64,000 nt of DNA from Rallus limicola (Eukaryota > Chordata > Aves > Gruiformes > Rallidae), in NCBI GenBank assembly GCA_022605955.1, contig JAKCOZ010000003.1, positions 12,471,331 to 12,535,330 on the forward strand, in the 5' to 3' direction. The translations under genes and the position numbers were made by a program. Every line of letters starts with the position of its first letter. Position 1 is the stretch's first letter. Of the stretch, positions 25,262-35,035 are shown one piece after another. Under the pieces are notes generated by a model. The model was not told where the DNA came from and did no database searches. It worked only from the letters and a program-made list of their open reading frames with translations.

Positions 25262-25340
25262 CTGTCTGTGTCTCAAACCACAAGTTTTCTTACTTTTATT
25301 CTTCCAACTCTCTCTCCCATCCCATCAAGACGAAGTGAGT

Positions 25341-25554
25341 GAATCATAGAATCACAGTATCACAGGATGTTAGGGGTTGGAAGGGAGCACAAAGGACCAT
25401 CTAGTCTAACCCTCCCTGTCAGAGCAGGATCACCTAGAGTAGGCCACACAGAAACGTATCGACGTGCATTTTGAATGTCTCCAGAGAAGGAGACTCCTCA
25501 GCCTCTCCAGGAAATAGGTTCAAGTGTTCTGTCATCCTCATAGGGAGAAAGAAA
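25341..25554 (-). mobile_element. CR1 3' fragment nested in the LTR
   Basis: Starts with GAATCATAGAATCACAG (antisense CR1 tail) and continues through the antisense 3' UTR and ORF2 end, including GTCTCCAGAGAAGGAGACTC, which is common to many CR1 subfamilies here. It is cut short at about 25554 (5' truncation), where LTR sequence resumes. At roughly 214 bases it encodes nothing useful. It must be younger than the LTR that it interrupts. Confidence 0.88.
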
Positions 25555-25595
25555 GCTGTGTGGGATTTAACTGTCAGCAAGGGATAAGCCATGCA

Positions 25596-27770
25596 GCTGG
25601 TCATTGGTCTGACCTGTTCTGCTTCTCCTTTTAGGCAATTAAATTTTATCTGTTGACACTATTTATGCCCTGTGAGGAGAAAAACATCTGAAAAGGAAGA
25701 GTACAAAGAAGCAGAAGCTTACCATTTCAATTGAAGATGAGTTCATTATGAAATGTAACAGAAAAATCAGGGGTGCTTCTCATATGCAATAACACCCAAA
25801 AGGCACAAGGCATTAGATATCCTGTTTCCCAAGGCATACTACAAAGCTGGGGCCCTAGATAGTACTATTAATTATTAACTATCAGGAAAAAGCATCACAA
25901 AACTAAATATTGTAAACACTTGCTTTTCAGTAGTAACTGCCACATCAAATATGTCTGATGTATTAAACCAGTTTCTTAGACACTGGGCACCTACATTACT
26001 GTCAGTTCTCATGACAAATATGGATCCCTCATTAATGTCACATTTAAGCATAATTCATAATACAGTACTGGGTCAGGATTTTCTGAGTTGCACTGCATAT
26101 AAAGAGACATCATTAAAGACTGCTTTTAGATTGTTTTACACTGTCTACTAGTCTGAAGATAAATCCTTTAGACAAGCTTATCATTTTCCAGTTTTTTCCT
26201 GGGTCAAAGTAAAAATGATTCTTATGTCAATCATTTCATCTTGAGACCTATAATACAATAACATAGTATCTAACATGACATCAGAGTTGATGAAAGGGAA
26301 AGTATCGTGCTATATTGACATTATTATTTTAAACATTTCTTGCTCTCGGCAAAGTGGCATAAAGTGATTTACTTTCCATTTGCCTGTAAAAGTGAAATTG
26401 ACTTTTAAGGCACAGTATACTAACAAGTTATAACTCTTTCGAGGTGTATGTCAACTTAAGTGGTTTATTTATGCAAAAAATGCCTGGAGTTTTAGCCAAA
26501 AATAGAATATGCTAGTAATAATTTCACTTGGTTTAATAACAAAAAAGATTATTTTTTATTCCTATCCCTAAATATTTTTTGTTTAGGGAGAAGTTAAGAC
26601 AAATTTATAGCAGCATTTTCAGAAGCATCTCTTTAAAAGTGAAAATGTACTCTAGAGTGTTCAACTCTATAACACAACAGCAGAAAGCATTTGGTTGGAA
26701 TTCAAGGCTAAAAGTCACATCAATTAAACCCCAGTACAGCCAATATATCAGGAGTTATTAAGCACCTTCACATATACAACTTTGAGAAACAGAAGCAAAG
26801 GAGGAAATGATACTTACTTCTCCAGGGTGGTGTATTCAAATATAATGAATACAAAGGAAATAATAAAAGAGAAATAAATTATCAATACATTATCAAGAAT
26901 ATTTCATCAGACTGATATGTACATGGAACAATTTGTCAGAAATGGAATCAGTATCACCTGAGTAATGTATTATTGACCAAATATTTAGCACTGTATATTT
27001 GGAGCTATCTAGGACCAAACTAAATGTTAAAAAAAATATACCATACAAAGCAGAGGATTAAATGTTTTTGCCTGTAATTTCTGTGTAGCTATGAAATTCT
27101 TCCCTTATCAGTCTGCCTTTCTGTTAATTTCCAGCTCATGCTGCTAAACAATTCCTTTCTCTTCAGGTTTTTGAAAATGAAAATTTGAAGGATGAAGAAA
27201 TCATGAAATGAAGAAAGAAATAATTGGGGGTATATGTATCAGTTTTCTGGAAAATTGATTCTGTATTGGATTTTACTGTCACACTCTAATTCTGAAGATA
27301 CTAATCCTACTCCATTTTTAAATTAAGAAAGGGACACTGGAGAATAAAAATTCTTAAGCTAAATTCATGCCATATTAAATTAAAATAAACTTTGTTTTAA
27401 ATTCTGTAGAAGTTCTCTTGAGGCTCCTGTTAATATTTATGTGAAAATGGAAATGTTAAACAGTAAGGTGTATTCCTTTACTACTAGTGAACTAAGTTTC
27501 CTCAGGCTAAGAATATTTACATACAACAGCTTGACAAACACTGATTAGAAAACCTGTGATTTTTTTCTTCCTTCAATACTTGCACTTAACTCACCATCAT
27601 TAGAATTAGGTATTGCGAAAGTCTCATCTAAGATGCTTGGTTGAAATAACTCTCAGTTGTGTTATTCTGTAATTTGAGAGTCACCCTGCATAAGGATATA
27701 TCAAGTTTACCTTATGGATAGTGCAAGATATGAAACAACACTACCCAACAAAACATAATATCCTTTCTCT
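25596..27770. other. Unique AT-rich non-coding DNA
   Basis: No gene or transposon recognised; only short motif-free open frames. Confidence 0.5.
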
Positions 27771-27830
27771 GACAGTAGTCAGGAACAAAGGGAACAAAGG
27801 GACAGTAGCTTAGGACAAAGGGAACAATTC
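27771..27830. repeat. 30-base imperfect tandem duplication
   Basis: The block starting GACAGTAGTCAGGAACAAAG (27771-27800) is followed by a diverged copy starting GACAGTAGCTTAGGACAAAG (27801-27830). A shorter GGAACAAAG doublet lies inside the first copy. Confidence 0.85.
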
Positions 27831-27937
27831 ATGGCAGACAACTTACTACAACTTTTTTCCATACTAGAGGACAAAATTTTCTAACAGCTCTTAAAAAAAT
27901 TAAGTTTCTGAGTCATGAAATGTCAGTATTCCTATCT

Positions 27938-28017
27938 CAGGCCCTGATCCAGAAAAGCTCTTAAGCATGAGCTTAACTTTTACCATGCTCTTAAGTGATT
28001 TGTTGGATTTGGGCCCT
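27938..28017. mobile_element. Relic of an ancient palindromic DNA transposon (MITE-like)
   Basis: An 80-base segment whose ends are inverted copies: the left arm reads GGCCCTGATCCAGAAAAGCT and the right arm, reverse complemented, reads close to GGGCCCAAATCCAACAAATC. Both arms continue into a CTTAAG motif. This matches the style of an old palindromic repeat known from turtles, crocodilians and birds, with ends like 'gggcc(c)gatcctgcaaa' and CTTAA inside; the family assignment (hAT-like) is from memory. Most of the middle is deleted. It has no coding capacity. Confidence 0.6.
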
Positions 28018-28940
28018 AAAAGACATAACTACAAATCTTAGTCATCTAATGAAAGCAGTGCTTCTAATTGCTGTATTACTCAATGTTTACTATTTGTGTG
28101 AAGGGCACAGCAAGAAATGGATGTCAGTCACATAAATATGTTTTCATTGTTTTGGTTTGGTTTTTAAGTTATCTTTTTACTGTTAAAATTAATGAAAAAT
28201 ATTCAGATTCAATAACCACTCACTAATCGCTTTAATACAACATATGACTATTAACATAGGCTACTATAATACTGGAAACTTTGACCTCTGGATTACTGAC
28301 TTTATTGTTATATAATGTTGATGGAGTATCTACACAGAAAAAGAGTACTATGTAAGGAAGCAAAATCAAAAGTTCACAAAACCTTGGTGGGAGTTTACCT
28401 TTGCATACATAAAGTTTCTCAATACTAGAAAGAAAAGCAAAGTGGCAGATCTTGTATTTACATCAGATAAAGTTGCATTTGAGTTCCTTCCTCAACAGTG
28501 CTGCAAATGAAAATGTCACTTACATTATCTATACCATACTACATATCGTACATTTACACGTAACTTTTACTATATATTTCATCACACTGTTTCAGAATAA
28601 GAAAACCAACAGCATATAATTTACTTGAAAAGTATGTCGTTATTTTTTCAACGTAGAACATTATGTTACTCTCTGTGAGTGTTACTGACTCCAGGCAACA
28701 AGCAGGAGGCATACTTTCTATAGTGCTTTGTAAAACTGAAGTTAGTGAATAGGTACAGGAGGCTCTATTTTAACCTAATAATATAAAACTTCCTATTGAA
28801 AAAAATAAAAACACAGTACATTTGCTCTTACTGATTGTCTAAATCTTAGAGTGACATTTTCGAAGCCAGACACATTCTTCTGTGATTTAACAGGTTTAGA
28901 ACCCAATTTGCCTTTCTTCCTCCCACTGCTTCTCATTGCA

Positions 28941-28996
28941 CTCCAGGGTCTTGCCTCATTTTACTTCTCTCCAGGGTCTTGCCTCATTTTACTTCT
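28941..28996. repeat. Perfect 28-base tandem duplication
   Basis: Positions 28941-28968 and 28969-28996 are identical (the unit begins CTCCAGGGTC and ends TTTTACTTCT). Identity of the two units suggests a recent event, or an assembly or read artefact. Confidence 0.95.
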
Positions 28997-29824
28997 GAAT
29001 TTATTGCTTAGGAACAATCTGAGTAGTCACATAGTGCTTTTCTAGTTTCCTCAATCAGCTGAGCTAATCCCATAAAGCAGAAGAGACCACAGAAGCCACT
29101 GTGACTCATTCCCAGGCAAAAAAAACCCAACAAACAAACCCTCTATGCAGTTCTTAAAAGCAGTCCTGTGTGTGTAGTTGGCCTCTGTCTACAAGCTCAT
29201 GTGAAAAATATTGTAACTGTAGTGTTCCCTTCAGTCAATGCAATAATGTACTTGCTGGGAATTGTTTAACATTTATTACTGTATCCTGATACTGATTTGA
29301 TATTAAGAAGCCCATTGATTTTGTTTATTTGTCATTTAACAAGAGAAACACAGAAGCAACCCAGGGTCTGAGAAAGATCTAAGATGAACATACTCCTAGA
29401 GGCTATTTTGTCATGTCTAATCTCTTGGTTTAAACACCCAAGGCACTGTTGCCTTTTCTTTTGCCTGACATTATTTTATATTTCTTCTTCATCACATTAT
29501 AGTAGAGTATGTCCTAAGGGCAACCATTGTCTGAGATCTGAGGACTCACTCTGCTATGCCCCTCCTTCCCAATAACCTCCAATGAATAGACTGCATGATT
29601 GGAGCCTGAATAACAAGTAAGAACAGCAATTGTAGGCCACAAAGCTGTTAAATTCCTTTTAATTCTATGGTTCAGAAAATAACTAGATTGTAATCTATTT
29701 GACATTGTATTAAAGTCCTGCATTAAGTTTATACTTTCAGGCTTGGAATAGAAATTTCAGAAAGAAAAATCAACCAATTAATTAAAGGATCCAAAGGAGA
29801 AAGTGACTGCAGTAATGTGAAAAC

Positions 29825-29897
29825 TGTATGTATGTGTGTGAGTATCTATACAAGTAAACATATATATATACACACATATATGTATATGTATACATGT
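29825..29897. repeat. Compound TATG/TG/TA/CA microsatellite
   Basis: Alternating purine-pyrimidine sequence: TGTATGTATGTGTGTG, then a (TA)n block, CACACA and more TATA/TGTA. Much of the second half is self-complementary. Confidence 0.88.
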
Positions 29898-30553
29898 AGG
29901 TATTATGCATGACTATAGGATAGGAGCAGTTGCACTGTCAAGTAAGAAATAAATTCTTCCTATTTAGAGGGAAAAAGCTTGTAGGTATGGGAGACTACTT
30001 TTAGGAACCGTAAGTGCATCTTCAAGCTGCTGTTTCTTTTTGCAGTTTTCAGAGTCTGTATGTGCAATTTAAGGAAGCAACAAAATCGCCAAGAAAGCTT
30101 TCCTGAGAGATGCAATGGTATTTCAGAACACAGATATACTAATGCTTTATCTAGAAAAAAATAGCAACCTTGAGAGAAGGCTGGAACGTGAGAAGCAAAA
30201 GTATCTGAAGAGCAGTAGCCTATAGGACAATAGTTTTTGTCCTCTTGCAGCCACAAAGGAGGAAATAGATTTCAAATGTCCCCATCCCTATCTGAATATA
30301 AGGCTCACAATTTGCACAAAAGACAAAAAACCCTATTGTCGATGAAGAGAAGTCTAAAGTATGAGTAGTTCTGGCACTGTCTGCTCATGTATTCAACAAT
30401 AAGTGTGTAATGTGGCATGTTTCCATGTAAAAGAGGAAGACACAGGTGAGGATATCACGTGGTTTTCATCACATGATGTTGTTGACCTATTGTGTCACAC
30501 TTAAAAGAAATTGTTCCTTGTTCCAAATGTTTTCCATTTTTCAAAATAAAAAT

Positions 30554-30961
30554 TAATAGAATCACAGAGTCACTGGGTTGGAAAAGACCTTTGAGATCAT
30601 CGAGTTCAACCATATCCATCCTCTACTAAATCATATCCCTGAGCACCTCATCTACCAGTCTCTTTAAAAAGATCCAGGAGCAGTCACTCAACCACCTGGG
30701 CAGCCTCTTCCAGTGCCCAATAACCCTTTTGGTGAAGATTTTTTTCTTAATTTCTAATCTGAACCTGCCCTGGTGCAGCTTGAGCCCATTCCCCCTCATC
30801 TGCAATTTACTGAGGAAACATTCAATCCCTTCATCCAGGTCATTGATAAAGATATTGAACAGGACTAGACCCAAGACTGATACCTGGGGAACACCACTTG
30901 TGACCAGAAATTGATCATAGCAGAATGCTTTCTTGTCATTTTTCCTTACCAAATATGTCAA
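30554..30961 (-). mobile_element. CR1 LINE fragment with internal deletion
   Basis: On the minus strand: part of the ORF2 reverse transcriptase including the motif B region (SGVPQVSVLGLVLFNIFIND), then a jump directly to the ORF2 C-terminal/3' region, then the tail at 30554-30570 (ATAGAATCACAGAGTCAC antisense). The catalytic FADD box and the usual several hundred bases between motif B and the C-terminus are missing. One frame (30626-30961) stays open across the junction for 111 codons. The subfamily differs from copies A-D. Dead element. Confidence 0.88.
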
Positions 30962-31219
30962 TATTTTGTAAGGAAGTCAACACAATAATCACACTCGATT
31001 AAAAATGTCAGATTTTGTGAGTTCAAAGAGCTGTCTCTATTGCTCCAACTCCCCAGCAGGGAGCTTTGCTGGGATCTTTTCTGGATCCTTCTTTCTTAAA
31101 CCTGCAATCAACTCTTTTTGAACAATTCAATGGAAAAGACCTAAGTAACTAATTTAATCACAGCCCATAATCACTCTGTATGTTCTTTTTTTTCCCACTA
31201 CATTATTCTATACATTAAG
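30962..31219. other. Short unique spacer between two CR1 copies
   Basis: No repeat or gene seen. It separates a minus-strand and a plus-strand CR1 whose 5' ends face each other. Confidence 0.55.
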
Positions 31220-31775
31220 AGCATGGCCAGCTGGTCAAGGAAGGTTATTCTTCCCCTCTACTCTGCCCTGGTAAAGCTGCATCTGTACTTCTGTGTCCAG
31301 TTGTGGGTTCCCCAGTTCAAGAAAGACAGACAAGTTGAGTTCAGTGGAGGGCTACAAAGATGATGAAGCATCTCTCGTAGAAGGAAAGGCTGAGAGCTGG
31401 GTCTGTTTAGCCTGGAGAAGACAAGGATGAGAGGAGATCTTATCAATGCTTATAAATATCTAAAGAGTGTATGTCTAGAGGAAGGGGTCAGATGCTTCTC
31501 AGTGGTACCCAGTGACACGACAAGTGGCAATGGGCACAAAATGGAAAATGGGAAGTTCTGTCTGAATATGCAGAAAACCTTTTTCACTATGGGGGTGGCA
31601 AAGTTCAGGAACAGGCTGCACAGAGAAGTTATGGAGTCTCCTTCTCTGAATGTATTCAAGACCCACCTGGACATAACCCTGTGGAACTTGCTTTAAGTGA
31701 TCATGCTTTAGCAAGGGGTTGGACCAGGTGATCTCCAGAGTTCCTTTCCAATCCCTACCATTCTTTGAATCTGTG
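31220..31775 (+). mobile_element. CR1 LINE, 5'-truncated 3' fragment
   Basis: Begins in antigen-like CR1 codons (SMASWSR... equivalent to VASRSKE in other copies), then LYSALVK, the region equivalent to FWAP...KDR, a block starting RGDLINAYKYLK near 31432, a C-terminal region, and the 3' end with GGACCAGGTGATCTCCAGAG and a degenerate tail CATTCTTTGAATCTGTGA. Frame shifts interrupt it near 31340-31430. It is more diverged than copies A and B. Confidence 0.9.
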
Positions 31776-32485
31776 ACAGTGCAAGTGATGTGTATGTTTC
31801 TATCTAAACACTTACAATTTGTTAGATCTTTAAGTTATTTTTAACTCTTCAATGAAGTTTTCCATTGAGTCTGCTTGAGATTTATGCATTGAGTCTATTT
31901 TAGATATCAATTCCTAGTATGTCATTTTCACAATTTTTTTGCCAATCTCAGATAGAAAACATTGCAACAGTTAGGTAAAAGGCATTAAAACAATCACATT
32001 TTTAAAATACATTATGAAAAGACACATGGATACTTGTTGCATTTTCTTAGATTGTTTCACACAAACGTGGCTTTGTTTTCACAAAACTCTTCACAGTATC
32101 TGAAGTGTTTGGCATGGTTTCAGGAACAGAAAATATTTTCTACTCACAAACAAGTTCATTCATCTCAATATAGTTCTTCTCAGAAGAAAACAAGGGTAAT
32201 AATATTTTAATATTTCAGATTAAGGTTTGTAAGGGATACTGCTTCCTATTTTTAAAAATATGTGAATAAAATTTGTGGTTAAAACCATTGAATATGAACA
32301 AAAATGTCAATATAAAAGTGTTTAATTGAACACATTTTAAAAAGCTAAAATATGTTCATTAAAGGAGAATAGGACTACAAAAGGATGTTTCTTTCAATGG
32401 AAATGTAAAGACTGAGTAAGTATTTTAATAGCATGTGAAATTCTGGGTATTATTTTATTATTGTAAATAGTCAAAATTTGTGTCA
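31776..32485. other. Unique AT-rich non-coding DNA
   Basis: Nothing recognised. The spacer lies between two plus-strand CR1 fragments. Confidence 0.5.
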
Positions 32486-33046
32486 CAAATAGCATGGTCA
32501 GCAGAACTTGGAAAATTATTTTTCCCTGTGCTCAGCACGGGGAGGGTACACTTTGAAATATCTGTTCAGTTTTGGGCTCCTCACTACAGGAAAGGCATCA
32601 AGGTACTGGACTGCATCCAAAGAAGGCCAAAAAAGCTGGTGAAAGATCAAGTGAGCAAGTTTTATGAGGAGCAGCTCAGGGAACTTGGATTGTTTAGTCT
32701 GGAGAACAGGAGGCTGAAAGACATTACAGCTCTCTCCAACTAGCTGAAAGGTGGTTGTAGTGAGGTGGAGGTTGGTCTCTTCTCCCAATAACTAGCAATA
32801 GGATGGAAGGAAATGGGCTCAAGTTGCACCACGGGAGGTTCAGGTTAGATATTAGGAGAAATTTCTTCACGGAAAGGGTTGTCAATTGCTGGAACAGGTT
32901 TCCCAGGGAAGTGGTTGAATCAGCATCCCTGCTGATTTAGAAGATGTGTACATGTGGTGCTTAGGACATGGTTTAAGTGATGCATTTGGTTTAGTGATGA
33001 TCTTAAAGACCTTTTCCAACAAAAATCATTCTATGATTCTATGAAA
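32486..33046 (+). mobile_element. CR1 LINE 3' fragment, distinct subfamily
   Basis: Opens with codons matching SAELGKL..., then FQFWAPHYRKGI-like sequence, [26 protein letters not shown] (to about 32720), then a 3' UTR with TTGCACCACGGGAGGTTCAG and a clear tail CATTCTATGATTCTATG at about 33027-33043. The 3' UTR type (GATCTTAAAGACCTTTTCCA) differs from that of copies A-D, so it belongs to another CR1 subfamily. A stop at 32741-32743 and later frame changes inactivate it. Confidence 0.9.
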
Positions 33047-33640
33047 ATCTCTTTCACTTTTATAATAAAACCCATATTTTCAAATAATCACTGCTTTTAG
33101 GACAGATGTCCACAAAACCACAGATTTTGGCTAAATGTCATAAATACTGCAATCATGACTGAAGCTGCAAAGTGTTTAAGAGACTTTCCTAGTGCTCATG
33201 ATTTCAGCTGAATGAGCTCAGCATGTTGTTGGACTTCACCCAAAAACTGACAAAATTTTCAGAGTTCTTGGATGATCACATCAGTATCTCACTGGATCTT
33301 AAATCAGCACATTTTCCTGGAATTTTCCTGTGAGGTTGTATGACAAATCCTGTGACAAGACATTTTCCAGCCTGTGGATTGGCTAGAGTATTTATGAGAC
33401 ACCTCCTACCCCATAGCAGAACTTCAAAGCAATGACAATATAAAAATATTTATGAAAAAAAATTATTCCCTGTTAAGCCTTTGTTTAAAAGTCAGGCATG
33501 AGCTATTATTCTGAATTGTTTTCAGTTCATGTGATTTTTTTGTGAAATTGGGGAATATATATTTATTAATGTCAATGCCAAGTAGCAATGGAGAAAACTA
33601 AGTTATTCATGGGTTTTGCACACTAGGAAGGACTTTGGGG
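33047..33640. other. Unique AT-rich non-coding DNA
   Basis: No gene or repeat recognised between the CR1 and the LTR. Confidence 0.5.
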
Positions 33641-34172
33641 TGGGGGAGTGCAGTTTCTTTCTAGCAGTTGGTGTAAGACTGTGTTCAGGAGTTAGGATGA
33701 GTGCAGTGCTGATAACACAGGGGTGTTTCTAGCTGTTGCCCAGCAGTCACGGACTTTTCAGTTGTTCATATGTGCCTGGGAAGCTGGGAGGGACACAGCC
33801 AGGACAGCTGACCGGAACTGGCTAAAAAGGGTATTCCATACCAATTCCATCATGCTCAGCATAAAGGGGGACTTGAGGGGAGAGGAGTGCATGGCTTCAG
33901 GACACCACAGTTTTCGGGGATGGTCCAGTTTCAGGACAGCTCTGAGCTGTATGGACTGTATTGTGTGGTTCAGTGAGAAACTGTATAGTGTATCACCAGT
34001 TTCATATATTATTATAAAAGTCTGCTATTATTGCTATTTCTCTCTCCGCTGTCCTAATAAATTATCCTTATCCCAAGTCACGAGGTTCACATTTGGGGTT
34101 TTTTCCTTTTCCCCTTGCCTTTCACCCCCAGACCAAGTGTCTCAGCTCCTGGCTGGGAGGAGAACCTCTACA
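33641..34172 (+). mobile_element. Solo LTR, diverged member of the same avian ERV family
   Basis: Shares ordered landmarks with the LTR at 24,805: GTGCTGATAACACAG, AGCTGGGAGGGACACAGCCA, GGACAGCTGACC, GGTATTCCATACCA and a GCTCAGCATAAAG region. The 3' part is different and carries AATAAA at 34056-34061 and an ending CTGGCTGGGAGG...CTCTACA. The 5' border is indistinct, with the start placed where similarity becomes convincing. The 152-codon open frame inside it (33723-34181) has no retroviral motif and is likely chance. No internal genes and no clear target-site duplication. Confidence 0.72.
34056..34061 (+). terminator. Putative LTR polyadenylation signal
   Basis: AATAAA about 190 bases downstream of the TATA-like position of this LTR, in the expected R-region setting. 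Confidence 0.45.
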
Positions 34173-35035
34173 AATACTTAAGATATCAAAATTGTAAATC
34201 AGGAAGACAATTGGAGTTCTATCTTTAGCAAATTTTCAGCAAAGGAATGAAATGCTACATTACCTGAAAGAAATTTAGGGAAAATGTCTGATCCATACTA
34301 CAACTCTGACTTATAATAAGGATACTGTGAAAGTAAGTTAAAAATAAATCACAGAAAAGATCACAAGCCACCAGACTTGTGAATGTGCCTACAGAAAAAT
34401 TCCCTCATTCTCAGTTACACTGCACACATCACAGAGGTCCTTCTCATAGCATTAGGAAGAGTTAACAAGAAATTGCACAAATTTACTTAGAACAGGGAGT
34501 ACTGAACAAACCTTGAATTGGTCAGTGATGGAATCCATGTTTATGTGAGGGAGCCACACCATAGTTTCCTGGAGGACTTTTTCAGCCTGTCTGAATTAGG
34601 GTTCTCAGCTGTGTGACAGTTTACAATGCAACTGCGAGCAGCATGGTGTTCATGGGGGTAGAGTTTTACTGTGTACTCAAGCAGCAGCATACATGTACGC
34701 TTTCATGGTCTAGGAAGAAATTTCTGAGATTTAAAGTTAAATTTATTGCAGGAAAGAATGCAATATCTTTGGATAAATATATTAAAAAGTTTAAACAGCT
34801 TGCTGAAATTTTTTAAAGCCTCACACCACAGTGAGTGGTCAAGTTTTTTTTCCATTTGGGCAAAATGCAGTGAATGTTGAACTTGTTTTTGCAGCAGCAA
34901 GTAGCATCTACCCCATTTGAAAGTCGGTATTCCATTGCAAATGAGATCACCTACAAATGTCGTTTTGAAACCTTCTGGGAAACTATGACCCATGCTTTTC
35001 CTTTGAGGTACCAGTAAAAGATAGTTTCCTTAATG
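34173..35035. other. Unique AT-rich non-coding DNA
   Basis: Nothing recognised. Two short open frames overlap on opposite strands (34613-34816 plus, 34703-34993 minus) without motifs. Confidence 0.5.

Larger units (their letters stand above)
24805..25595 (+). mobile_element. Solo LTR of an avian endogenous retrovirus, split by a CR1
   Basis: The element starts TGTGCTGGTTTTGGC and ends CCATGCA, typical of an abundant avian ERV LTR family. Recognisable internal landmarks are the GTGCTTACACAGAGCCAAGG block, the GGACAGCTGACCCCAACTGA block, a TATA-like CATATAAAGC at 25065-25074 and an ATTAAA polyadenylation signal at 25256-25261. The body runs to about 25340 and resumes at about 25555-25595 after an antisense CR1 insertion. 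No retroviral internal genes or second LTR are present, so this is a solo LTR left by recombination. I see no clear target-site duplication. The family class (ERVL or ERVK) is not settled from sequence alone. Confidence 0.82.
28018..30553. other. Unique AT-rich non-coding DNA
   Basis: No gene recognised. It contains the perfect 28-base tandem duplication (28941-28996) and a TG/AT microsatellite (29825-29897). Confidence 0.5.

Noticed and set aside
33723..34181. 152-codon plus-strand open frame, the second longest in the window that starts with ATG
   Set aside because: It lies within the solo LTR at 33.64-34.17 kb and shows no retroviral or host motif; the nucleotide matches to LTR landmarks explain the sequence.
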